Shown piece by piece: positions 7,744 to 15,836 of a DNA stretch of 51,449 nt (its first letter is position 1; each line of letters begins with the position of its first letter). The stretch lies in the NCBI GenBank assembly GCA_024401215.1, contig JAKSLL010000021.1:1-51449 (forward strand), written 5' to 3'. The notes beneath the pieces are model-generated. The model did no database searches. It saw only the letters and a list, made by a program, of their open reading frames with translations, and was not told the DNA's origin. Source of the DNA: Bacteroidaceae bacterium (GTDB lineage: Bacteria; Bacteroidota; Bacteroidia; Bacteroidales; Bacteroidaceae). Made by a program: the position numbers and the translations under genes.

Positions 7744-8991
7744 TTATTTGCTTCTCACCTGTCCGTTGCCTTCTATAATCCACTTGTATGTGCAGATTTC
7801 TTCGAGAGCCATAGGGCCGCGAGCATGCAGTTTCTGTGTCGAAATGCCGATTTCTGCTCCAAGGCCGAACTGTGCGCCGTCAGTGAATGCTGTTGGAGCG
7901 TTGTGGTAAACGCAGGCTGCATCCACCTGAGCAAGAAATTTGTCTGCTGTAGAACGGTTTTCTGTGATTATGCATTCTGAGTGTCCTGAACCAAACTTGC
8001 GTATGTGCTTGATTGCTTCATCTGCCGAAATGACAGTTTTCACTGCCATCGTGTAAGATTGAAACTCTGTACCATAGCTCTCTTCTGTTGATGGCTTGAG
8101 CAGTTCTGCAGGGTAGCTGTTTGCGAGTGCTGCGAGTGCAGGTTCGTCAGCATAGATAAGAACATTGCTCTCCTTGAGTGGCTCGCATATCGCAGGGAGG
8201 TCGGCGAGGCGGTCAGCGTGGATGATAGAGCAGTCAAGTGCGTTGCATACGCTTACACGGCGAGTCTTGGCGTTATTGATGATGCGCGCTCCTTTCTCTG
8301 TGTCTCCATCTTTGTCGAAATATGCATGACATACACCAGCTCCTGTTTCGATGACAGGTACGGATGCCTCTTGACGAACGAAGTCGATAAGGCGCTTGCT
8401 GCCGCGAGGGATTACGAGATCAACAACTCCGTTAGCATGAAGCAGCTCGCCTGTTGCTTCGTGAGTGGCAGGCAGCAGCTCAATAGCGTTCTCGTTGATG
8501 CTAAACTCCTTGAGTACGGACTTGATGAGTGCCACAATGGCACGGTTGCTGTCGTCGGCGTCTTTTCCTCCTTTGAGGATGCATGCGCTGCCTGCTTTCA
8601 GGCAGAGGGCGAAGACATCGAAGGTCACATTTGGACGTGCTTCATATACTATGCCAATTACTCCAAAAGGAACACTTACGCGTTTTAGATCCAGTCCGTT
8701 AGGCAATACCGTGTGCTTTAACACTTTGCCAAGAGGTGATGGCAAAGATGCCACATTGCGAGTGTCACCAGCGATTCCCTCGATTCGTTCCTTTGTGAGT
8801 TTAAGTCTGTCATACATAGGATTAGCTGAGTCCATGCGGCTCAAATCCTTGGCGTTGGCTTCAAGTATGGCGTCTGTATTTGCTATTGCCTTGTCGGCAA
8901 CAGCAAGAAGCACTTTGTTTATTGTGTCATTGTCAAGAAGCGCAAGTTCGATGCTTGCGTCCTTGACGCTTTGAAAAATGTCGTTTAACAT
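7744..8991 (-). CDS. proA: Glutamate-5-semialdehyde dehydrogenase (gamma-glutamyl phosphate reductase)
   Basis: The enzyme reduces gamma-glutamyl phosphate with NADPH to glutamate semialdehyde, which cyclises to pyrroline-5-carboxylate in proline synthesis. It has 415 residues from the ATG at 8991, the usual length. Landmarks are [10 protein letters not shown] (residues ~116-125), [12 protein letters not shown], and the catalytic cysteine region SVCNALD with Cys249. I chose 8991 over the ATG at 9006 because it overlaps the proB stop by seven bases, a typical coupled arrangement. proB lies directly upstream. Confidence 0.95.
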   Translation of the reverse strand: MLNDIFQSVKDASIELALLDNDTINKVLLAVADKAIANTDAILEANAKDLSRMDSANPMYDRLKLTKERIEGIAGDTRNVASLPSPLGKVLKHTVLPNGLDLKRVSVPFGVIGIVYEARPNVTFDVFALCLKAGSACILKGGKDADDSNRAIVALIKSVLKEFSINENAIELLPATHEATGELLHANGVVDLVIPRGSKRLIDFVRQEASVPVIETGAGVCHAYFDKDGDTEKGARIINNAKTRRVSVCNALDCSIIHADRLADLPAICEPLKESNVLIYADEPALAALANSYPAELLKPSTEESYGTEFQSYTMAVKTVISADEAIKHIRKFGSGHSECIITENRSTADKFLAQVDAACVYHNAPTAFTDGAQFGLGAEIGISTQKLHARGPMALEEICTYKWIIEGNGQVRSK

Positions 8992-9749
8992 AGGAATTCT
9001 GTGCAAGGGGTGTTGTCCTTGTCATTCAAAAGTTTTACTAATATGTTATCTCTCTTGCCATTGGCAATGATTACGCTTATGCCAGCCTCTGCTGTGCGCG
9101 CAGCAACAGAAGACTTGCTTTGCATGCCTCCGCGTCCAGCAGAAGATTTGCTGGTCTGTATGTAGTCAGTAAGGTCTTTTCCTGGCTTGACGATGCTTAT
9201 GAGTCTTGATTCTGGGTCTGCAGGGTTGCCAGTGAAAATCCCGTCGATATTGCTAAGGATGATGAGTGCCTGTGAGTGAGTCATCTGCGCAATGAGTCCA
9301 GACAGCTCGTCATTGTCCGTAAACATAAGCTCTGTGATAGACACCGTGTCATTTTCATTGACAATAGGCAGGACGCCGTTCTCCAGCATCACTTTGAAGC
9401 AGTTCTCCTGATTTTTGCAGTGCTCATTATCTCCGAAATTCTCTTTTGTTGTAAGCACTTGACCGACGCTGATGCCATATTCACGGAAAAGTTCAAAATA
9501 TCTATTCATCAGCTTTGCTTGACCTACGGCAGAGAAGAGCTGTCGTTGATCAACAGAATCGAGGTCGTGCTGTATATGTTTGAGCTCGCTGCGGCCACTG
9601 GCAACAGCACCAGAGGAGACGAGTATTATCTCATGTCCCTGACTTCTCAGTGAAGCAATCTGGTCAACAAGAGCAGACATTCGGGTCACATCGAGTGAAC
9701 CGTCTGCGCGAGTTAGGACGTTGGAGCCTATTTTTATTGTTAGTCTCAT
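8985..9749 (-). CDS. proB: Glutamate 5-kinase
   Basis: The enzyme phosphorylates glutamate with ATP, the first step of proline synthesis. It has 254 residues from the ATG at 9749 ([14 protein letters not shown]); a longer frame to 9803 reads through the promoter and is rejected. The amino acid kinase fold is visible: [10 protein letters not shown], then [19 protein letters not shown], and GRGGMQSK near the C-terminus. The chain ends after the kinase domain, so the PUA domain of E. coli ProB is absent, as is common in Bacteroidetes. It overlaps proA and has its own promoter. Confidence 0.93.
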   Translation of the reverse strand: MRLTIKIGSNVLTRADGSLDVTRMSALVDQIASLRSQGHEIILVSSGAVASGRSELKHIQHDLDSVDQRQLFSAVGQAKLMNRYFELFREYGISVGQVLTTKENFGDNEHCKNQENCFKVMLENGVLPIVNENDTVSITELMFTDNDELSGLIAQMTHSQALIILSNIDGIFTGNPADPESRLISIVKPGKDLTDYIQTSKSSAGRGGMQSKSSVAARTAEAGISVIIANGKRDNILVKLLNDKDNTPCTEFLC

Positions 9750-9800
9750 CTTTTGAAAAATAAAAGTTTGGTGAAAAACAAAAGCGTAGCTTTGTTGATG

Positions 9801-9808
9801 CAAAGTTA
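9801..9808 (-). promoter_or_regulatory. Promoter -7 box of proBA
   Basis: On the minus strand this reads TAACTTTG, about 50 bases upstream of the proB ATG. It lies in the 83-base gap after the activating enzyme gene, so proBA can be transcribed independently. An A-rich tract lies upstream instead of a clear -33 box. Confidence 0.65.
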
Positions 9809-9832
9809 CGCTTTTTTTTTGTTTTTAGGGTG

Positions 9833-10753
9833 TCAGCCACCAATTTTTGTGTTGAGTCCGTAAGATTTGAAGATTTCCAGTGCCTGTTGCTGCTCTTCTT
9901 CTGATGGTGGTGACATAGGAACATCCTCAGGATTGTATTCCGTTCCCAGTCGGGAATGCTTGCCTTTTCCTATATCGTGATAGATAAGCAGGCTTACCAC
10001 TTCTGGAGGTGTGGGGAGCGATGCAAGGAACTGGGCTGATGCCTTGAGGTTTTCTTTGTCAGCGTTGATGCCTTCTATAAGAGGAATGCGAATCCAGAAA
10101 GCATGCTTCATTTCGCTAATCATCCTTATGTTCTCCAATATCTTCTCGTTGCGAACTTTAGTGTACTTGTAGTGAATGTCGCTATCCATGTGCTTTAAGT
10201 CAACAAGGAACAGCTCGCATCTCTCTGCCACTTTTTTCACATTTTCTGTCGAAGCGAAGAGGGTGGTGTCAACGGTGCGGTTAATGCCTCTCTTGCCAAG
10301 TTCATCAAGCAAGGCGCACAGATAGTCAGGGTGCATCATTGGCTCTCCACCGCAGATGGTCACCCCTCCGCCACTTTCTTCCATAACCATGCGCTCCTTT
10401 TCGACAATGCTCATCAATTCTTCCTGCTCCCATTCCTTGCCTGCCATTTCCAAAGCAAGGGTTGGACATTCGTTTGTACACAATCCGCATGCCTTCCCCT
10501 CCTCAAGCAGGCAGTTGCCTTGTTCTTTTATTCCGTCAGACGTGAGCATGAGGTTGTGCTGTGGACAGATGTCAACACATGACTTGCATCCAATGCATTT
10601 CTTTTTTGTATAAAGTTTCACGGGACGCTCTGTCAGTCCCTCTGGATTGTGGCACCACACGCATCGCAGTGGACAGCCTTTCATGAAGATTGTCGTACGG
10701 ATGCCAGGGCCGTCATTGATTGCAAAGCGCTTTATGTCGAAAATAAGTGCCAT
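9833..10753 (-). CDS. Glycyl-radical enzyme activating protein (radical SAM), possibly for HypD
   Basis: This 306-residue protein installs a glycyl radical on a partner enzyme using SAM. The radical SAM cluster motif CPLRCVWC has Cys27, Cys31 and Cys34. A ferredoxin-like insert follows with CIGCKSCVDIC (Cys53, 56, 59, 63) and CGLCTNEC (Cys89, 92, 96). This insert is absent from classic PflA but present in activases of dehydratase-type glycyl radical enzymes. GGGVTICGGEPMMH is the conserved SAM-binding segment. The only glycyl radical enzyme in the window, the HypD-like protein at 22877-25366, is 12 kb away. The position beside proBA fits a hydroxyproline-to-proline role; the pairing is inferred. 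Confidence 0.85.
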   Translation of the reverse strand: MALIFDIKRFAINDGPGIRTTIFMKGCPLRCVWCHNPEGLTERPVKLYTKKKCIGCKSCVDICPQHNLMLTSDGIKEQGNCLLEEGKACGLCTNECPTLALEMAGKEWEQEELMSIVEKERMVMEESGGGVTICGGEPMMHPDYLCALLDELGKRGINRTVDTTLFASTENVKKVAERCELFLVDLKHMDSDIHYKYTKVRNEKILENIRMISEMKHAFWIRIPLIEGINADKENLKASAQFLASLPTPPEVVSLLIYHDIGKGKHSRLGTEYNPEDVPMSPPSEEEQQQALEIFKSYGLNTKIGG

Positions 10754-10781
10754 CGGATACTTTTCTTTATTATTTTAGAAC

Positions 10782-10808
10782 AAAGATAGTGATTTTGTGT
10801 AACTTTAC
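10782..10808. promoter_or_regulatory. Divergent promoter boxes
   Basis: In the 102-base gap between the activase and the GH89 gene, the minus strand has TATCTTTG (10782-10789) and the plus strand TAACTTTA (10801-10808, one base off consensus). The first would serve the activase, the second the GH89 operon. No clear -33 boxes are seen. Confidence 0.5.
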
Positions 10809-10855
10809 GGTGAAAAACAAAAATAATAACCTAAAAAGCATTACAAATACCTATT

Positions 10856-13132
10856 ATGAGAAGGCTTATCTTTTTTGTGACGATGATTTTTGTGAGTATT
10901 CTGATGACTGCGGCTACACCTGTTGATGCCATGCTTGAGCGAATAGACAAAGGCGCTTCCTCCAAGTTTGTCATCGAGAAGAAATCATCCGACGTTGACT
11001 TCTTCGAACTTGATCAGCAAGGACAGAAAGTCGTTGTCCGTGGCAACACTTGGGTGAACATTGCCGTGGGAGTGAACTGGTATCTCAAATACTATGCAGG
11101 CATACACCTTTCATGGAATTGCATGAAGGCAAAGCTTCCATCCGTGCTTCCATCCGTTGAGACAAAAGAAAGGCATGAAACTGACCTGAAGCTTCGCTAC
11201 GACTTCAACTACTGCACCTTCTCCTATTCCATGGCGTTCTGGGATTGGGAACGCTGGCAAACGGAAATTGACTGGATGGCTTTGCATGGCATCAACATGC
11301 CACTTGCTGCCGTTGGTCATGAGTGTGTGTGGCGAAACATGATGTTGAGGCTTGGCTACAGCGAAGAGCAGATTGGCAAATTCATTGCTGGACCAGCCTT
11401 CCTTGCATGGTGGGAAATGAACAACCTTGAAGGGTGGGGAGGGCCGCTTCCATTATCTTGGTACGGTCAGCAAGAGAAGCTTCAAAAGCAGATTCTCAAA
11501 CGAATGAAAGAGTTTGGAATGCACCCAGTTCTTCCTGGATATAGCGGAATGTGTCCTTCTTTTGAAAGCACAGCATCCGAAACAGAAGGAGCAGCAAATT
11601 CTGGCGAAAGCAATCAGAGCTCGCTTCAACTGTGGAATGGTTTCACACGTCCAGGTATCCTCTACCCAGGCGACAAACGCTTTGAAAAATACGCTAAGGT
11701 GTTCTACGAAGAGACAAAGAAGCTTTATGGTACAGCCGATTACTATTCCATTGACCCATTCCACGAAGCAAGCAACCTTCCTGAAGATTTAGACATTGGC
11801 GAAGCTGGCAAGGAAATTCTCAAGGCAATGAAGCAATATGGCAATGAGCATTCCACTTGGGTGGTTCAGGGATGGAGCGAAAACCCTCGACCAGAGATGC
11901 TTGATGCCCTTCCTAATGGCGATGTGCTTGTGCTCGACCTCTTCTCCGAGTGCCGTCCTCAGTACGGAGCAAAGAACTCAATCTGGCATCGCGAGAATGG
12001 TTATGGCGAGCATGACTGGGCATTCTGCATGCTTGAAAACTTCGGTGCCAATGTAGGTATGCACGGAAGAATGGATCAGCTCATAAACAATTATTATACA
12101 GCGCAAAAGGATTTCTCCAAGCACATGAAAGGATGGGGATTCACGATGGAAGGAAGCGAGACAAATCCTGTCATGTATGAGTTGATGAGTGAGTTGCCTT
12201 GGAGAGAGGAAAAGATAACGAAAGATAAGTGGGTGATGGATTATGTTTATGCAAGATATGGCATTAACAATAAACCCGAACTGACGCACGTCGTCAATCA
12301 CCATTCCCCAATCAACATGATGTTAGGAGCATGGGATCTTCTTTCCAAGGGCATTTACAACTGTCCTGTTGGTAACAATCAGCAAGGACCTCACGAATCA
12401 GTATTTTGCTCACGCCCTTCTCTTGACTGTTTCCAAGCTTCGTCGTGGAGCAAGATGACAAACTACTACGATCCGAACTCAACTATGAATGCTGCAATCG
12501 TGTATGTTGCCTTTGCCGACTTCTTAAAGGACAATGAGAACTTCCGCTACGACCTCATAGACCTTTGCCGTCAGGCAATTGCCGACAGAGGAAGAATAGT
12601 TTACAATCAGTTGGTTGCCGACTTTAAGTCGTTTGACAAGAATGCTTTTGAGAAGCACAAGGCGGAGTTCCTCGATCTCATTTTGAAGCAAGACTCTCTC
12701 CTTGCCACACGCTCCGAGTTCCGTGTGGGCAGATGGATCAATCAGGCTCGCTCCATTGGCAAAACGACAGAAGAGAAGGATTTGTACGAATGGAATGCTC
12801 GAGTGCAGATCACCACATGGGGCAATCGCTATTGTGCCGATACTGGCGGACTTCGCGACTATGCTCACAAAGAATGGAACGGACTTCTGAAAGATTTCTA
12901 CTATCCACGATGGAAGCATTACCTTGACATCCTCAGCGACGAACTCAATGGCAAGCTGCCTGTTCTTCCTGTGGGCAATTCTTCATGGAAAACTCCCGAC
13001 AATCCTGCGCTGACAATTGACTGGTATGCAATGGAAGAGCCTTGGACTCTTCAGCATAACACATACTCTTCCCTATCAGAAGGCAATGAAATAGAAACCG
13101 CAAAACGCATAATATCACAAATCGCAAAATAG
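10856..13132 (+). CDS. Alpha-N-acetylglucosaminidase, GH89 (NAGLU-like), secreted
   Basis: The 758-residue protein is a GH89 enzyme, which removes terminal alpha-N-acetylglucosamine from glycans such as heparan sulfate or mucin. A signal peptide (residues ~1-19) is followed by a small N-terminal domain, then a (beta/alpha)8 core beginning with YDFNYCTFSYSMAFWDWERW (~115-134) and GINMPLAAVGHECVWR (~145-160). Likely catalytic residues by family position are Glu304 in DPFHEASN and Glu432 in FTMEGSETNP. An all-helical C-terminal domain follows. The length fits the NAGLU family. One base separates it from the next gene, an HGSNAT-like acyltransferase. The glycan substrate is inferred. Confidence 0.92.
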   Translation: MRRLIFFVTMIFVSILMTAATPVDAMLERIDKGASSKFVIEKKSSDVDFFELDQQGQKVVVRGNTWVNIAVGVNWYLKYYAGIHLSWNCMKAKLPSVLPSVETKERHETDLKLRYDFNYCTFSYSMAFWDWERWQTEIDWMALHGINMPLAAVGHECVWRNMMLRLGYSEEQIGKFIAGPAFLAWWEMNNLEGWGGPLPLSWYGQQEKLQKQILKRMKEFGMHPVLPGYSGMCPSFESTASETEGAANSGESNQSSLQLWNGFTRPGILYPGDKRFEKYAKVFYEETKKLYGTADYYSIDPFHEASNLPEDLDIGEAGKEILKAMKQYGNEHSTWVVQGWSENPRPEMLDALPNGDVLVLDLFSECRPQYGAKNSIWHRENGYGEHDWAFCMLENFGANVGMHGRMDQLINNYYTAQKDFSKHMKGWGFTMEGSETNPVMYELMSELPWREEKITKDKWVMDYVYARYGINNKPELTHVVNHHSPINMMLGAWDLLSKGIYNCPVGNNQQGPHESVFCSRPSLDCFQASSWSKMTNYYDPNSTMNAAIVYVAFADFLKDNENFRYDLIDLCRQAIADRGRIVYNQLVADFKSFDKNAFEKHKAEFLDLILKQDSLLATRSEFRVGRWINQARSIGKTTEEKDLYEWNARVQITTWGNRYCADTGGLRDYAHKEWNGLLKDFYYPRWKHYLDILSDELNGKLPVLPVGNSSWKTPDNPALTIDWYAMEEPWTLQHNTYSSLSEGNEIETAKRIISQIAK

Positions 13133-13133
13133 G

Positions 13134-14201
13134 ATGAAACGACTCATTTCTCTCGATGTGCTCAGAGGCATCACGGTCTTTGGCATGATATTGGTAAATA
13201 ATGGTGTAGGGCATAAGCAGTTCTCTACTCTTCAGCATGCGAAGTGGAACGGTCTCACGCCCTGCGACCTCGTCTTCCCGTTCTTCCTCTTCATGGTTGG
13301 CGTGTCTATCTACCTTTCGTTGAAGAAGTTCGATTTCACTCCAACGCCAAAGCTTGTGGGCAAGATTCTCAAGCGAACAGCAATCTTGTTCCTTATGGGC
13401 ATGCTGCTTCATGCTTGGGATATGATGGTATGGAGCGAACCCGACATCCTTGCCAATATCCGCGTGTGGAGTGTGTTGGGTCGCATCGCTTTATGCTATG
13501 GCATTGTGTCCCTTTTGATGCTTTGGGTCAGCTATCGCCATCTGTGGAAAATCGTGCTTGGCTTGCTTGTCTTGTATTCTGCAATTCTTGTAATGGGAAA
13601 TGGATATGCACAAGATGAGACTAATCTTGCTTGCATCATTGACCGTGCCCTATGTGGCGAAGCGCATCTGTATCACAAATCGCCAGTAGATCCAGAAGGA
13701 CTTTTAGGCACCATATCCTCTGTTGCTCACACTATTATTGGCGTGATGGTAGGCAAGGCAATCTCTGAAAAGAAATCTGTCAAAGAACGCATATTTGGCG
13801 TCTTGCTCATTGCCTCCTTCATTGGCGTTGCAGGCTATCTCCTATCTTATGGCTTCCCGCTCAACAAGCGTATCTGGTCGCCAAGCTACGTTCTCGTCAC
13901 TTGTTCGTTGGCAGCCAGCATGCTTGGCTTGCTCACCTATGTCATCGACGAAAGAGGATACTCGAAATGCTTCACCTTCTTCCGTGCTTTTGGTGTCAAT
14001 GCCTTCTTCATGTACGTGCTTAGCGAAGCGTTGGCTTCCATCATGTGGTATTTCAATGTTCCAGGCACAGTGTATGACTTCGTCAATGGCATCATCAACA
14101 GCCCAGAATGGTCATCAGCCATCTATGCCCTCCTCTTCGATGCCTCACTTGGACTTATTGCTTTGTTGATGTGGAAGATGAAATGGACTGTGAAGATTTA
14201 G
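13134..14201 (+). CDS. HGSNAT/NagX-like membrane acyltransferase (DUF5009 type)
   Basis: The 355-residue integral membrane protein has about ten hydrophobic segments. Its start, RLISLDVLRGITVFGMILVN, and PCDLVFPFFLFMVGVSIYLS are the signature of the family that includes human heparan-alpha-glucosaminide N-acetyltransferase and bacterial NagX. Human HGSNAT transfers acetyl from cytosolic acetyl-CoA across the membrane to terminal glucosamine. His203-equivalent placement cannot be confirmed by eye. It is co-transcribed with the GH89 gene (one-base gap), which supports a role in amino-sugar glycan use. A transporter-like role, proposed for NagX, is the alternative. Confidence 0.8.
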   Translation: MKRLISLDVLRGITVFGMILVNNGVGHKQFSTLQHAKWNGLTPCDLVFPFFLFMVGVSIYLSLKKFDFTPTPKLVGKILKRTAILFLMGMLLHAWDMMVWSEPDILANIRVWSVLGRIALCYGIVSLLMLWVSYRHLWKIVLGLLVLYSAILVMGNGYAQDETNLACIIDRALCGEAHLYHKSPVDPEGLLGTISSVAHTIIGVMVGKAISEKKSVKERIFGVLLIASFIGVAGYLLSYGFPLNKRIWSPSYVLVTCSLAASMLGLLTYVIDERGYSKCFTFFRAFGVNAFFMYVLSEALASIMWYFNVPGTVYDFVNGIINSPEWSSAIYALLFDASLGLIALLMWKMKWTVKI

Positions 14202-14295
14202 ACACATGATTGACGCTATTCGCAAGCGAAGTGCTGAACTGAAAGAGCAATATGTTTGGCTTTGTGTAGAAGAGGATGAAAAATGGCGATAGTTA

Positions 14296-14329
14296 ATCCT
14301 TTCCTGTTTGTTTTTGTATAGAAAAGGAT
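14296..14329 (+). terminator. Possible weak terminator after the acyltransferase gene
   Basis: ATCCTTT (14296-14302) can pair with AAAGGAT (14323-14329) around a T-rich loop, about 95 bases after the stop. It lacks a following T-run, so termination is uncertain. Confidence 0.3.
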
Positions 14330-14361
14330 GAGCTATAGCATGTTTCCCCATTTTTATTTGT

Positions 14362-14461
14362 TATCTTTGCGGCAAAATCAGCCACATTATATAAGTAGGT
14401 GTTCATAATTAATTTAACATTTCATGCATCCTATAGGATGTGGTAAATGCCGAAAACACCT
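14362..14461 (+). promoter_or_regulatory. Promoter and folded leader of the propeller-GH5 operon
   Basis: TATCTTTG at 14362-14369 is a -7 box, giving a leader of about 185 bases. In it AGGTGTT (14397-14403) pairs with AACACCT (14455-14461), enclosing the palindrome CATCCTATAGGATG (14427-14440). This nested fold may act in stability or control of the operon. The other parts of the 360-base gap 14202-14561 show no gene. Confidence 0.5.
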
Positions 14462-14561
14462 GCTATGATATATATAATAAATTTTGAACAGCTACTTATT
14501 AATAGTTTATGAATATTCTAACAACCATAATAAAGAAAATTACTAACTCTGAAATTTAAAG

Positions 14562-15833
14562 ATGAAGAAGATTATTTTAAGCATTGCATTTGCTGCTTTT
14601 ATGATGAATGACGCTGCAGCTCAGGTGACACCTTACGGATGGCGAGGACCAGAGCATAACGGTTGCTATCCGGACAAAGGTCTCTTGGCGTCATGGGACG
14701 AGAACGGTCCTGAACTGGTGTTTGAAACCACCGATGCAGGCAAGGGCTATTCGTCGCCTGTGGTAGTGGGCGACAGGGTGTATCTGACTGGCATGAACGA
14801 AGATGAGACACTCGAGGTGTTCCACTGCTACACGCTCAAGGGCGAGAAACTCTACACTGTGGAGTATGGACATCCTTGGAAGCAGTCGTATCCTGAGACA
14901 CGCACCACTCCAGCCATCGATGGCGACAAGGCATACGTGATCAGTGGTATGGGCGAGATTGTTTGCATCGACGTGAAGAAGGGTAGCATCGTGTGGAGCG
15001 TGGATGGCGGTACTAAATATCAGCGCAAGACAGGCAATTGGGGCACCAGCGAGTGTCCGCTCGTGTATGACGACAAGGTGATATACACTCCTTGCGGTGA
15101 AATGACTACTATGGTGGCTTTGAACAAGAATACAGGCGAGGAGGTGTGGAAGACTCGTTCGCTCAATAATCATTCGGGATATGTGTCGCCTGTCATGATT
15201 GAATATAAGGGCAAGCGTCAGATTGTTGGTTCTACTGCTACTTCTGCCATTGGTGTTAATCCTGACAGCGGTGAGATAGAGTGGACGTTCGACAACTGGG
15301 GCGAGCGCTACACAGGCAAGCCAATACGATGGGGCGATATTGCTCCAAATTCTGCCGTGTACAAGGATGGCAAGATTTTCTTCTGTCACGGATATGACAT
15401 CAACGGTTTCCAGCTCCAGCTTGCTGATGATTTGAAGAGTGTGACTTGTACATGGCGCAATGAGGTTCTCGACACTCACCACGGCGGATATGTGCTCGTA
15501 GATGGCAAGGTGTACGGTTCGAACTGGATCAACGGCAATGAGGGCAAATGGTGCTGCATCGACTGGGAGACGGGTGAGACAAACTACGAGGAGAAATGGA
15601 TTGATGGTACTGGCAAGGGATCTATCATTGCTGCCGATGGTAAGCTCTTCATATATGATGAACGTCGTGGCTATGTTGGTCTTGTCAATGCCACAGCCGA
15701 GAAGTTTGACGTGGTGAGCAGTTTCCGCATTGAGAAGGGTAGTGGTCCTTACTGGGCGCACATGAGTATCGACAACGGCATCCTGTATGTTCGTCATGGC
15801 GAACTGCTTGCAGGATACAAGATAAGGAAGTGA
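14562..15833 (+). CDS. Secreted PQQ-like beta-propeller protein
   Basis: The 423-residue protein has a signal peptide (MKKIILSIAFAAFMMNDAAA, cleavage before QVTP) and repeats of the PQQ-type propeller: WRGPEHNG near the N-terminus, then units such as KGYSSPVVVGDRVYLTG, EIVCIDVKKGSIVW, MVALNKNTGEEVWKT and IGVNPDSGEIEWTF. These resemble secreted BamB/quinoprotein-like propellers that need not bind PQQ. No catalytic residues are recognisable. It is three bases upstream of the GH5 gene, suggesting a role in binding or processing the same polysaccharide outside the cell. A BamB role in outer membrane assembly is unlikely in this setting. Confidence 0.8.
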   Translation: MKKIILSIAFAAFMMNDAAAQVTPYGWRGPEHNGCYPDKGLLASWDENGPELVFETTDAGKGYSSPVVVGDRVYLTGMNEDETLEVFHCYTLKGEKLYTVEYGHPWKQSYPETRTTPAIDGDKAYVISGMGEIVCIDVKKGSIVWSVDGGTKYQRKTGNWGTSECPLVYDDKVIYTPCGEMTTMVALNKNTGEEVWKTRSLNNHSGYVSPVMIEYKGKRQIVGSTATSAIGVNPDSGEIEWTFDNWGERYTGKPIRWGDIAPNSAVYKDGKIFFCHGYDINGFQLQLADDLKSVTCTWRNEVLDTHHGGYVLVDGKVYGSNWINGNEGKWCCIDWETGETNYEEKWIDGTGKGSIIAADGKLFIYDERRGYVGLVNATAEKFDVVSSFRIEKGSGPYWAHMSIDNGILYVRHGELLAGYKIRK

Positions 15834-15836
15834 AGA

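Noticed and set aside
9833-10753. Activase as PflA for pyruvate formate-lyase
   Set aside because: It has a ferredoxin-like double cluster insert that PflA lacks, and no pflB is adjacent.
14691-15797. 368-codon open frame opposite the beta-propeller gene
   Set aside because: It is an antisense shadow with no signal peptide or domain; the plus-strand protein has clear propeller repeats.
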